From the NCBI GenBank assembly GCA_019096065.1, contig JAGUCH010000001.1:6882001-6946000 (forward strand): 64,000 bases of DNA. Direction: 5' to 3'. A program made the position numbers and the translations under genes. Below are positions 36,353-47,886 of the stretch, piece by piece. Each line of letters opens with the position of its first letter. Position 1 is the first letter of the stretch. The stretch comes from Paracyclopina nana. Lineage: Eukaryota; Arthropoda; Copepoda; Cyclopoida; Cyclopettidae. The notes under the pieces were generated by a model, which saw only the letters and a program-made list of their open reading frames with translations, was not told the DNA's origin and made no database searches.

Positions 36353-39300
36353 AAGCACATTTTGTTCATGCTCATGTTCACACTGACTCAGAATACATTA
36401 TTACACATTGCGTGCGCTGTCAAATCTCGCAGCATTCTATTTGCGCACTCATGGGCATTTCTGCGCACTTCTATCACACTTTCTTCGGGATGTTCGCTGG
36501 GATACATAAAAAGTGACATTTCTGGAGAAAAATGGCGGCATTACCCCTGTGACTGCGATGTCATTTCATATTGTGGATTTTGTAGCCTTGCTGATGTCTT
36601 TGCTTGCTGTCATAACCTTCTAGCTCGTTCGAGATCATTTTTTCAAACAGATGATATGGTGTATGATTAAGTAAAGCAAAGATTGCATTCACTTTAGTTT
36701 TCACCTGCTGCTAGGAAACGGAGGTTGATTGGATTCGGTTGTAATTAATACTCTGGCAATAAGTGTAGCTTGCGATTTGTGCTCTTCATATTAATTTCCC
36801 TCTGCAACTGCTATCGAAGCAGACCTAGCCCAAGCGCAAAGCACCTCTAGGGAAGAGTGTGTATTCGTGTGCTACATCAACTCTAGTACATACGTAGCAC
36901 TGCGAAAAAGTTAGTGCAAAGAAGGTTTATTTTCACCAAGAGCAAAATGATGTGGAAGTCTAAAACTAGTTTAGGAACCAAGGAAGATGCTCAATTCGAC
37001 GATGGGCTTGATTGCCAGCCCATTTTATTGCCGAATGCCGATTGACTACTCGAAAATTGCCTATGGGATAGGTAGTAATGAAGGACATGTTCTCGGTGGC
37101 ACACATTGGCTAAGCTTGCATGTTCATCGCGCATTTGCAAGCAGGTACTATGCACTCGTATTGTCCCAAAATACCAGGAGCAATTGTTGGGTGACCACTG
37201 CATGCTCGAAGTATCTACCGATAAGTACGTAGAGAAGCAACCCAATACTATTGGAGTCGTATATGTAAGATATCGCGTGCCAAGGGACTAGGAAAAATTG
37301 CCCATAATACGTGTGTCCTCGCGCACAATTAATCTGCTGCTGTATTTTGTATAGTAATATGTTGCCATATGCCTCCATAATGGACCCTGCTCATGTGATT
37401 ACGTTGAACACTCTTAAAGGAGTCAAATTAGCAGAGCGATTCGATAATCTTATCCATTTTAGATAGAGAGAGCTCGGTTTCTCGCAAACGCTCGGTACAA
37501 TTAGGGAGTTGTTTTAAAAGTGATGCGAGGTAAAAATGGCTCGATTTATCACTCTAGAAAGCTAATGGGTGTAATATAGGTTCTTATATGGAGGTGCTAC
37601 AACAATAACAGATGACACTTTCCTGGGAGCTCTCATCTCCAAATCTGTGCTGCTTTTGTGTCGAAAAGGGATTAGAAAGTATTGTCCCGTGGTCACCCAA
37701 CAAAGGCTCCACCCAAACAAAAATGCACTTATGCAGCATGAAAGAAGATTTCAAAGCAACTCATATTTCAGCAACTCTTTGGGTCGTTGATGCATTGGTG
37801 TAGGTACGTGGCAACGGCATTAAGTGAAAAACTTTATGGTGAAACAGTAGCAGCTGAGGAGAAAGCCTGTCTATAAATTCTGGGGAAGAAAGTTTCAATT
37901 TAGTGAAAAAAGAAAAGTTGGTTCGTTCAATTGTCCTGTTTCATCTTGACAAAGAGTCGATTGGTTGGGCGTTTCTGAAGTGCACAGGATGTTGTCAGCA
38001 AAGACTGCCAATGAAAGACATCCACACAAAAGAGGGCTACTTCCAGTTTTCTCGCAGCCTTTTTTAGTCTTTCTCGAGAAGCAGCAGCAGAACTTGACAA
38101 CCCACTAGAAATGACAACAGCAAATACAAGGCCTTGATGAGGACCACAGCAGAGATCAAAAAGATATCAAAATGCCTCTCCCCTCCTCTTCTCCGCTGCA
38201 GTCGCAAAAGTTTCTTTCAATCTCGGAATTGTCCATTTCGTTTTCTCTTTGCCTCGTTATTCCAGTACGACGCGAGAGCCTTAAAAGTTTTCCACAATTT
38301 TCTCCCCAGTTCTGCCGTCCGGCCCTTTTTGAGGCCGTTTAATCAAAGAGAGTAGAGGAAAAATTGGAGTCTTGGGCTCAAACTTTATATGCACAAGGAG
38401 TGGGCTATACCAATAAAACCTATGAAGACATAAGTTTTGAGTGCAAAAGTAGGTTAATTTAGAGACTGATATGGCTTGCCTTCTTCCTGTCGTCGCCTCA
38501 ACTTTTCAAGGATAGTTTAGGGCTGAATTGTCTCGCTAAGCTATGCGACAGTATATCAAAATTGGACACATCTGTTTACAGCGGCGACCGTGATTCGTGA
38601 TCTTCTTGCACGTCTTGCCGTCAGAGTTCACAGATACGAAGCTGAGCATCATGATTTTAATATTTTGATGACTAACCAGAATTTAGCTTGTGGGTGACTA
38701 AGGCACTTTGCCCAGAAGCTGAAATTCTTCTGGGAAGAAAACTATTTCCCAACTATTTTCGTGCTTTTCTAGAAGCTTTTACGTTATTTGCTTCGGGTGG
38801 AAGAACAACAAACCACATAATAAGCGTGCCATGCAACGCGCCCAGAAATGACATATGAAGACCATAAAAACCAATGAACAGAAAGGAAAGAATCATTCGA
38901 CAAGGCCATTACTGAATCCTACAGTGACTTGACTCTCAAATGTCCTTGAAAGTCACGAACTATGAAAAACACATGCGACAAAAAAACGAGATGGCAACTA
39001 CTTTCATCGGGAGAAGCTAGCTGGAGCGAGTCCTTTTTTCCCGCATGAATTACCCTGAGCTAGAAGTGGGTTTTTTCTAATCCTGAATTCTGAAGCTTTC
39101 TGTTGGCACAAAAATGCCCGAGTTCAATTATGGAAACTTGATATATAGGAAGAGGAGGTCTACTCGAGAGAGGCAACCATCTATCTCCATTTTCAATGCC
39201 GATTCTCTTACGTAATGTAGAGCCGTTTGTAAGTGCCCAAACCACTTTGTAACCTTATCATCTAGAACAATGGAAAAGCTGCGCGAGAGCACAAAGTCTA

Positions 39301-40460
39301 AAAGCAAGCAAATTTTTGTAGTCTGTTCACGATCTCAACACCCAAAGAGCTTCTTCTCCTCCTTCTTCTCTACCCCAAGCACTACATAGTACAATACTGC
39401 GACGTCTCTGGGTCTATTTTACACACTTGCCTATAAATGTTCGCGCCAGAGCTTTTCTATATGATACTCGTTACAAAACTGTATGTAATGTTGGCGCAAA
39501 AAATGCTGCTGCCAACGATGTATGCGAAAAGGATAGTGTGTTTCATGTTATTAGATTATAAACCACTTTCATTCATCTGAGCAGAAATGTAAGGTTTACG
39601 TAGCTACATGAAACTTGCGGTTCATCCGAAAGCTGGGCAATTGTGGGCTTTTCTTGCCGTCCTTTTTCTGTTTCGTCGGTCGTAAATCTCTAAACAGACA
39701 TGGGACGGACGACAAGACATCTAAAAAAAGGCCTTACCTTCTCAACGGCAGGAAAAGATATTTTGGCTTTATGTACGTGTATGTCTTCTTCTACGAGCAT
39801 TGCACGCCCTATTCGTGTTTTGCGGTCACCACTCTATGTACGCACCTCCTTTCCTTGATTTTCCAAGCCTTCGTGCAATCACAGCGTGGAGTGAAGAAAA
39901 CTGCGATCTTCAACCGATATCAGTTCGCTTTTGTTTCTCCATCATCTCTGTAGCCTTCATTGGCAAAGACCAATTTCTCACTCAAGTGCTCAGATTCTGC
40001 GAATAGCAGAGGGCAAAAAAGCGGGCCAAAAGGGATGAATGGCTCGCCCTGCAAGTTTTTCTGATCTGGAAACGCTCAGAAGACTGCTCAACTGAACATG
40101 ACTGGCTAAAGGCCACAGAAAAGGCCGATCCATTTTCTGCCATGGCTAAATTGTTCACATTTTTTGCCTTCCAGATAGAAAACGTCCGTGGCATTTATAG
40201 AAAAAACCCTGGCATTATTTTGAGGTCATTGGTGGTAAATCGCGCAAGAAAGCATAGCACTGTTGTTGGCCTTGAAGGTTGAAAAAAGTGTCAGCAGGAT
40301 TCAATTACGTCCCTGGCCAGCCTCGGTTGGCAACCCAACATGCGGGAGGAGAAGTCCCTCAGGAGGAAAATTGGCCTTCAACAAAGGCCATCAGACGATA
40401 AAGGCCGCCGATTGATGATGAGTTTCCGCTTATGAAAGCAGCACAGCTCTTTTATGCAAA

Positions 40461-42994
40461 ATGGGACTGAATTTTCTAGCAGTAGCCTTGATGGCCTCGG
40501 TGGCCTTTTCAGACATGGCACAAGCATTCTGTCCGCACTTGTGCGAATGCGATGACACAAAAATGAAGGTCGTCTGCTCACCCGAGGCCAGCTTGGACAT
40601 AATTCCCATAACACTAAATCCTGGTATCAGAGAGGTCCATTTACGGGGAAATCTGATCAGGTAAGCTATATTTTCGGTTGATAGCCTTCCCCAGAGGCCC
40701 ACATTTCCCCTTTTCACTTTCAGGACTGTTGACGCGTCTTTCCAATTTTACGGCCAATTAGAGCTTGTTGACTTTTCTGGCAACCAGATGAGAGAGCTAC
40801 CAGATAGGTGTTTTGCAAAGCAGTCGAAGCTGACTACCCTCATCATGGATTTCAATGAAATTGGAAATGTGACCAATAGCACTTTCATGGGCCTCAAATC
40901 CCTAACGAATTTGTCCATGAGGGGCAATAAGTTGACCGCCATCAATAATACCTTATTCGGCTACTTAACAGAGGTAATCTTTTTAAAGGCTTATTTTCAT
41001 CAGATATGTATACCATAGCACTCAATACTAGCTTTCTAATGAAGGTACTTTTTTGTCTCACATGTATTATTCTCAGTCAAGTGCAAAATATTATTGAAAA
41101 GTTGCCCATCAAAAAGCACGGGCTATAAACAGGAAATAGGCCATGTATGACGAAGGGCTCGAGATTTAATTGATTGTAAAAGTTGAATGGGTCTTGAGAC
41201 AACACCTTGTTGCAGGAAGACGGCAATAAAAGAAATATGGCGGCTTTATTTTTGCTCTATACCTAGCTGCTTCAAGGATGAGACCTCGAAGCCCAAAAGG
41301 CCAATTTAGTGATTGAGCGTAATAATTACAGCTGGTGCAACTGGATCTGGGCCAAAACTCCATCGAGTTCATTTCTGAGGACGCCTTCAATCCTCTTGGA
41401 AAACTCGAGTCACTCCATTTAGATGCAAACAAGCTTGCGGCCGTACCATCATTGAGGCCTCTGGCCTCCAGTCTACGCAGCCTTAATCTGGGCCAAAATG
41501 CCATTCAAACACTCGAGGCTAACGTCTTTCTCATTTTAAAGAGGCTCACCTACCTCAATTTAACGGGGGCCTCAATAGTCAACATTTCTGAGGACGCCTT
41601 TAGGGGTCTCGGAGGCCCGTTCGGCGGCCTCAAGAGCCTAAGCCTCGACTCGAATGCCCTCGACAGGTTTCCAAACCTGGCACACTTGAGCAGTTTAGAA
41701 AGGCTCTTCATAGGTGGAAACTTCGTGGAGAGGTTGACCGCCGGCGACCTCCGAGGCCTTGGCCAACTCAAGGAGTTGGATCTCAACCAATCGCCCAACT
41801 TGGTTCACATCGGTGCTCATATTTTCGCCAGCTCTCCTCATGTGAACCTGATTTCGGTATCGGGTTGCAACCAGTTGTCCATCGAGGCGGAAGCTTTCAC
41901 TTTACCATCCAAGCCGGAGGTCAAAATGAGGCTTAGGCTAGCAGATTTGGGGTGGACTGGAGTGCCAGCCAATATCGTAGCTGACTGGACTCAAGTGGCC
42001 TCTATTGACCTCACATCCAATCCGTTAGATTGTGACTGTAAGATGCTTTGGCTGAAAGACGTCCTTTCGGCCTTTGAAGCCTCAAACAATACAGAGCAGA
42101 GTGTGGTCTTTTGTCACCACCCTCACGACCTAGAGGGCAAATCGTTGCAGGTGAGTCACGACCATTTACCCAAATTATCCTCTAGACAGCCTAGTGTTAA
42201 GCCCAATTCGTGAAGTCGTGATAGTACATAGCAGAAGTAAGTCCCTGCCCTGGCCCTGCTTGGATACATACACTTCCAGTCATTTTTGCATGCAAGACTA
42301 TCCCGCAGTGCATTGCTTCGGCAGAGCAGGATTTTCCCTAGCTTACTGCATGATCCAGATGTCACAAGAGATCGAGTTTTCACCAACACCAACAACTTTT
42401 TTTGGGAGAGTAAGCCATATCACGTAGTACATGTACTATTGTGCAGTGGGAATAATGAGGGGAAACATAATGTAGTGAAATTCATTCTTTTAGGCCATTC
42501 AAAGGTCAGAGCTGACCTGCTCGTCTCTGTTGAACGTTGCCAGGAGGCCACCCGAGGATCAGCTCATTTTGGTCAGTATTTGTGTCAGCGCGGCCTTGAC
42601 CGTGGGCCTTATAATTTTTGTCGCTGTGCACGGAGGCTGTCGCAAGTATTTGAAGACGGACAATTGCTGCAACCCTTGCAGTAGCCTGTTTTCAAGGCTA
42701 CACATGCCTGCAGAGCGTCTCGTTCGACCTCGTTGGTGCTGTGATAATGATGTGATTGCTGACTCCTCAGAAATGGCCTCGTCACCAGATCAAATATGCT
42801 GCAATTGTGCCATCCACAATTACAGTCGACGTCCCAAGACGATTTGCAGCAGCACTCGAGACTTTGAATTTTTCCATGCCGATTTCAACACAGTGAACAC
42901 AAAATCTTCATTTGTCTGTGAGGATGATGACTATTTCTTGTCCTTGTCCAAAGATAGGCGATACCTTACTCCCATTCCAGTGTCGGAGCTATGA
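40461..42994 (+). CDS. Single-pass leucine-rich-repeat receptor-like protein (complete, 4 exons)
   Basis: Exons 40461-40660, 40724-40973, 41332-42150 and 42494-42994 join in phase to 589 aa. Residues 1-22 are a signal peptide (FLAVALMASVAFSDMAQA). A cysteine cap CPHLCEC follows. LRRs with the xxLxxLxLxxNxL pattern run over about residues 50-375 (LELVDFSGNQM, LQLDLGQNSI, LRSLNLGQNAI, LTYLNLTGASI). Then comes an LRRCT cap (NPLDCDCKMLWLKDVL, with cysteines near 410 and 432). Residues about 447-468 (LILVSICVSAALTVGLIIFVAV) form a transmembrane helix, and a ~120-aa cytosolic tail has CC pairs and ends in VSEL. It resembles the Tartan/Capricious type of adhesion receptors in layout, but orthology is not shown. 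The third exon carries most repeats, so the ectodomain is largely intron-free. Confidence 0.92.
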
Positions 42995-45555
42995 ACTTTC
43001 ACTGTTGGCATCATGCAAAGTGTCTTAAAAGTTGAAAACTCTCTATGATATGTTTGTTAAATTTTGGCTTGAAGGCATTACGATTCTACCCATCACTCTT
43101 AGAATATTTTCTTTCATAGAATTTATTGCTTGACTGGACTTGCCCTTGCATTTTAATGCATTTTAATCGAAGAATATTTATTTTGATGGCAATATGGTAC
43201 GGTTTTTTACATCATGCATTTATACATATTTTTTGGATCTTCCCCCATTCCTTCAGAGCTAAAGCAAACTTCAGATAATAGGTTGGCCATACTGCAAGTA
43301 ACCTTTTGCACCAATACCTGCTCGAAATAATTTACCAAGCTTGGGAGAAAATCAGCTCAGTAGTATCATGAGATGCAGTATTTTCCTCATGACGGCGCAA
43401 CACAAGCCAGCAAACTAGTTTAACCGTAATAATGGTTGAAACTAGGCCAAGCCACTCTCTCAACCAGCTGAAGCAAAAACAAAGCTCAAGTCATTTATAA
43501 TTCCTATATATGTACTACTACTCACAGTATCTTACAAATTGTTGTCCTCTTATCACTCTCAACTACTGGCATCATTCTGGCTTTTCTCAGTAATAAAGAA
43601 AGCTGTAAGCATTGTATTTGCTACAGACAAAAAGCATTAATCCTCTTCCTGCTCCAGAGTTGTCTGTCCACTATTTACAAACTTGTGCCTTACAAGTACA
43701 ACAACTAGTACATAAAAGAAAATAACTTTTGTGGAACAAGGTAATCTCCTTTTATCCACTCTTTTGATGGCAAAATAAGCAAACAAACAAGGAGGAGAAA
43801 GCAAGAAAGAAGAAAAAAGGCTTTTTGCATGATTTATTTGATTCTATCTAGCCATAGAGAGTACGCTAAAGAATGGCAGTATTTCCTTGAAATCCATCAT
43901 GGTCTTCCTGTAAGTATCCGGCCTCGCACAATGGTCAATTTTCTCAATAGAAATAAAAGGCAGCGAAGCTTGTTTTCTTACATCTTATGTAAACAAACGA
44001 GGCATGATCGCTGCAGAGCTCGACAAATCAGTAATACATCTGCAATATTGAATAGTACCACAATTAAGATTGGTCGCGAAGAAATGTGTCACTTTCAGGG
44101 CACAGCACTATTTCTTTCATGATAATGTGTTTGTTAATTTAGACTTTTGATGGTATTTTTAAAGAAATTAAACAATTTTAGTTTAGTTTCGATAAGAATT
44201 GCTTGTTGTCGAGTCGCTTGATATTGTAGTTCTTGCTAGCAATTATATACGAGACGAACTATTAATACTCATGGGAAATAATGGCTGTTAAGAGATTAGA
44301 TTGCTCACTCGAGTAGCAGACGAAGAATCTGCTATGTTAACTAGTCACTGCTGCGTGAATAAGCACACAAAAAGAGATGCCACCTTAGATTACAAAAGAT
44401 TTTACCAAAAGGAAAGCTTGCTCTGCATATAATGATTGTAAGCTCCTCTCACCTTCGTACCGGAATTTTTTCTCCTCACTGCATGAGAACTTTGCCCAAA
44501 AACGCAAGAAGGTTTCTCGGGCACACGCCACATTGCCAAACGGCTTTTTTTGCTACCAGCTCATCAAGCTTGTATCGAAAGTTAGGCCTGTTACGGTATC
44601 CTTTCGCCTGCTTTAAAGATTCGAAAATATTTTAAGCCAGCCAAATTAGAAGGAGGACATCTTAAAAAGTTTGGTAGCTGAGAAAAAGACCCAGCCTGCC
44701 CAAACAAATTATGCATGAAACTAGATTAGGCATTCAAGTTTGAGCCTCTGAAATGACAATGATCAAATTACGCATTTTAATAGCTCCGAAGCCTTTTGCA
44801 GTTTCACATTGAGGCCAACACCAGAAGGCCAGGTTTAAATTGCTGTTCCGAACGTGTGTGATGCGGACAGATTTACTTTATTGCCCACTACGTGCAGCAA
44901 CTTGTACGTATTTCTTGAGTATGTCTACCATAAATTCCATAAACTTCCGTTGCCAACTCGTAGCCACACTCTTCTGAAAGTATTTCAACAACTTTCTTAG
45001 AATGGTAGCTGGCGGAAAATAATTTTCTCAAGGACAGACACTGGCATTCCTGAACCTTAATTGAATCACAGCTTCTCTTAATGGGCGTAAAACAATCAAG
45101 ATGTATGGTAGCGAAGAAAGGAGAATTTTTTAACTCCCAGTCCAATATCCTACTTTTGAAATTGGCCAACAACGCTACACGAAGCTTTTAATTAAAATTC
45201 CACCACACGGTTTTGGCTGGCTCAGAAACAGAAATTGGAAAGCTGCTAGCTGGCTTTTAATTTTTTGGCTAATCGGAGTCTGAACTACCCTAGGTTATCG
45301 AATTCTACTGGTTTATTACCCAATAGAAGAATAAATTCAATTAAATGCACTTATAGAAAACAACATGTTCGTATTAGCCATCATTGAGTTGGATACTAAT
45401 TTCTAATATGGCTATGGAATTATCAGATTTTGTATGATGCATTGCTCGAACGCTCTTTCACCGTGATTGTTTCTATCATTTGATTGCTAGGTACTTGAGG
45501 GATTGGTGCTAGGCAATGGAAGGGCCTAGGAGGGTAAAAAGTTTTCGTGGCTTTT
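42995..45555. other. Convergent intergenic region, LRR gene to 199-aa gene
   Basis: It holds the 3' UTRs of both facing genes. A plus-strand AATAAA near 43592 may end the LRR transcript. A 97-codon frame at 43829-44122 is AT-rich, matches nothing and is not called. No repeats were recognised. Confidence 0.5.
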
Positions 45556-46269
45556 TTAAAGCATGGCGTGAGGGGTAATCACTGGGTCGCGCAGGAATCG
45601 GCCTGATCCGTATTTTTTCACAAAGCCCACACGTCGATGTGGATCATTTGGCAGATTAGCGTAGCGGCTTTCAGAGCCATCGTCAAGCTTTTCCTCAGCT
45701 TGAGCTCCATGTTGGTCAAACGAGTTGCCATTCGGATCAGAGGCGTCACCAGAGTCCTAAGGATATGGTTGTGAGCACTAATTTAAATAATTTCACTTTA
45801 AATATTAATTACCTCTTTGTTGGAGGACGAAGAGGAAGGCCTACGGCTATCGGTGGGACTGCCCCCGCTGCAATATCCGGATGATGATGCCTCCAACGAT
45901 TGCTCCATATTTGGTTCTGCAAATTGAGCCCCAATTTGCTCCATAAGTTGGCGCATCGGAGAATCGACCACCTCGTGGAAGAACTCTTCCCGCTGCTCCT
46001 CAGATAGAGGAAACAGCAGAGCTTCCTTGTCAGCTGGTGGAACCCTGGCCAAAAAATTCACATTAGTAATAAGCGAGTGACAGCAGTAGAGAATTAACTT
46101 ACTCCACCGGGTCGATGCTGTACATGGCCATTGGGGCCGGCCACATGGCCCTCTCCTTGGCCAACATTTGCATATGCGCCTCGCGCCGAAAAACCTTTTC
46201 CTCCTTCTCCTTTACCTCCAAATACTGGGTCAACTTGGCCATCAAGGCACCGGTGAATTCAGTTGACAT
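45556..46269 (-). CDS. Unrecognised acidic, Ser-rich 199-aa protein (complete, 3 exons)
   Basis: Exons in coding order 46103-46269, 45813-46044 and 45556-45756 (600 bp) join in phase with good GTAAGT/GTAATT donors and pyrimidine-rich acceptors. The ATG at 46269 is the only one upstream in frame within the open exon. The N-terminus (about 5-50) is helical and charged (LTQYLEVKEKEEKVFRREA). The middle holds EEQREEFFHEVVDSP, then a low-complexity SSSGYCSGGSPTDSRRPSSS linker, an acidic stretch, and a basic conserved-looking C-terminus (HRRVGFVKKYGSGRFLRDP). No signal peptide or membrane segment. I do not recognise the family. Its start is about 0.8 kb from the RpL36 first exon, transcribed divergently. 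Confidence 0.8.
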
Positions 46270-47078
46270 GGTTAAAGGATGGTAAGGTAAATTGATACCT
46301 TTAAAATTACACCCAAAGTTGAAGACTGAACTTTAAAAAATTCAAATGTCGTCAACGGTTGGTGTCAGTCGGATATTACACGTTTCCCGCCGCGCTGGTT
46401 AGCTGCTCAGGTCACCACCAGCTCAGCTGAGCTACCGGGCACGTGCCGGCACGACAGTCCGGTCAAGGGTCAACGGGTCAAGAAACGGATCTTAGGCGTG
46501 CCAGCCCAACCTTCGCCTTGAGGTAGATGGCAGGCGTCCCGTCACGACTTTCGATGAAGAGTTGACTTTGAGCGTGTCAATTTAAGGCGTGCCAGCTCAG
46601 CTGCTAAGTCAAATCGAAGGAAAAGATCAAAGATCAGCACTGATTACATAATAGATTCGTTCAGCGATATGTCTTGAAGAATCTTGAAATTCTGCGATTA
46701 TCATAGCGCACGAGATGATAATTATTGCGATCAGCAATTTTTTTGCAGAAAAGTGACGTGATAGGTTGCTCTACATTTCCGTGAATTGTTGCGTTGTACT
46801 AAATGATAAAAATTTTTCGTTGGTTTGCAATTATAGCTCAGAAACATGGCGTAATTTGGGAATCAAGAACAATATTCGCCTTAGATTTGCGTCTTCTACC
46901 AACAGAAGCTACAAGATCGCTCATTTAATTGCATTGACTGAGTAAGACTATGTAGAGATGACTAGAGTTTTCAGTCTATTGCATTCTCTACTTTCCCACT
47001 TGCAAAGCGCGTTCTTATTATTGGTGTCAAGTATCTAGTGCAGCTGATTTCACAATTCAAAACAAAAACAACATTCGT
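46270..47078. promoter_or_regulatory. Divergent promoter region of the 199-aa gene and RpL36
   Basis: The half near the 199-aa gene is GC-rich and contains an E-box palindrome GGCACGTGCC (about 46438-46449) and GGCGTGCCAGC twice (near 46495 and 46586). The half near RpL36 is AT-rich. The TSS of RpL36 is inferred at the pyrimidine tract starting at 47079; the other TSS is not defined. Confidence 0.5.
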
Positions 47079-47110
47079 CTTCCTTTTCCGTTAAAAATCA
47101 CGAAGGAGAG
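47079..47110 (+). other. RpL36: Non-coding first exon of RpL36 with 5' TOP-like tract
   Basis: It begins CTTCCTTTTCCG, a C followed by a pyrimidine run as in ribosomal-protein TOP mRNAs, and ends GGAGAG|GTAAGC at 47110. The matching acceptor CCGTTTCAG ends at 47463, one base before the ATG. The transcription start is inferred from the TOP pattern, not observed. Confidence 0.7.
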
Positions 47111-47464
47111 GTAAGCTGAAAAATTATAAGATTATTTTGTCGTTTTGCTCGCATTTTATGCTAGTTTTTGGCCACATAGAATAGCAATTTTTAATGAGTA
47201 GTTTGTTAACTAACTGGGGAGAGCCTCGCTCGTGTCTCATTAACGGAAGCTTGTGGCTTTAAGGACCTTACCAATTTCAATGTGTTTGGGATAAGATTAT
47301 TTTTGTTTATTTGAGCTTCAGTTCAAGCTATTTGTCAAGCAGTTGGAAAAAGTGAATTCTTGACGGCACTTCAAGTCTTCGTTTTTCATTTTACTCTCTT
47401 TTTCTGAATTCATGTTACATGTCTATCAATTATTCGGTAATATAGCCTGCTTTACCGTTTCAGG

Positions 47465-47773
47465 ATGGCGCCCAAGTACGAGATTTGCGCTGGCCTCGAT
47501 AAAGGCCACAAGACCACCTTGAACGAGGTGAAGAAAAGGCCCGGCAAGTCCAAGGGCAAGTTGACCACCCACAACAAGTTCGTGCGTGACCTCGTGAGGG
47601 AGGTGACGGGCTTCGCTCCCTATGAGAAGCGCGCTATGGAGTTGTTGCGTATCTCCAAGGATAAGAGGTGCCTCAAGTTCTTGAAGAAGAGGATCGGCTC
47701 TCACATCAGGGCCAAGAGGAAGCGTGAGGAGATGTCCGCTGTGCTCCAGGCCATGCGTAAGCACGCCAAGTAA
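47465..47773 (+). CDS. RpL36: 60S ribosomal protein L36 (eL36), complete
   Basis: The 102-aa protein is uninterrupted, basic, and of the family's usual size. Diagnostic stretches are [57 protein letters not shown] and the tail LQAMRKHAK. It is a cytosolic large-subunit component. The ATG sits one base after a splice acceptor, so the 5' UTR is split by a ~350-bp intron. Codon use is strongly biased to C- and G-ending codons (AAG, CTC, ATC), as expected for high expression and unlike its neighbours. AATAAA is 35 bp past the stop. Confidence 0.98.
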   Translation: MAPKYEICAGLDKGHKTTLNEVKKRPGKSKGKLTTHNKFVRDLVREVTGFAPYEKRAMELLRISKDKRCLKFLKKRIGSHIRAKRKREEMSAVLQAMRKHAK

Positions 47774-47807
47774 TCCTTGTGTCCTCGTCCCGCGGTGTAA
47801 GAAAAAC

Positions 47808-47813
47808 AATAAA
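47808..47813 (+). promoter_or_regulatory. RpL36 polyadenylation signal
   Basis: AATAAA lies 35 bp after the RpL36 stop and is followed by a T/G-rich stretch. The stop codon of the convergent mucin-like gene is only about 75 bp further on. Confidence 0.75.
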
Positions 47814-47886
47814 ATTGTATCCAATCTACATGTGGTACCCAAAAAACAGTCCGTATATTTCATTCAAAATATCCCTTCAAATTCTG

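Larger units (their letters stand above)
33502..40460. other. Upstream of the CUB and LRR genes; mostly unassigned
   Basis: This 7-kb stretch should contain the missing 5' exon(s) of the CUB gene (minus) and the promoter of the LRR gene (plus). It holds two short elements (33978-34272, 35921-36089) and one candidate plus-strand 5' exon at 36133-36352. Other open frames, such as 34368-34646 (minus) and 38134-38355 (plus), show no recognisable protein features. Confidence 0.45.
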
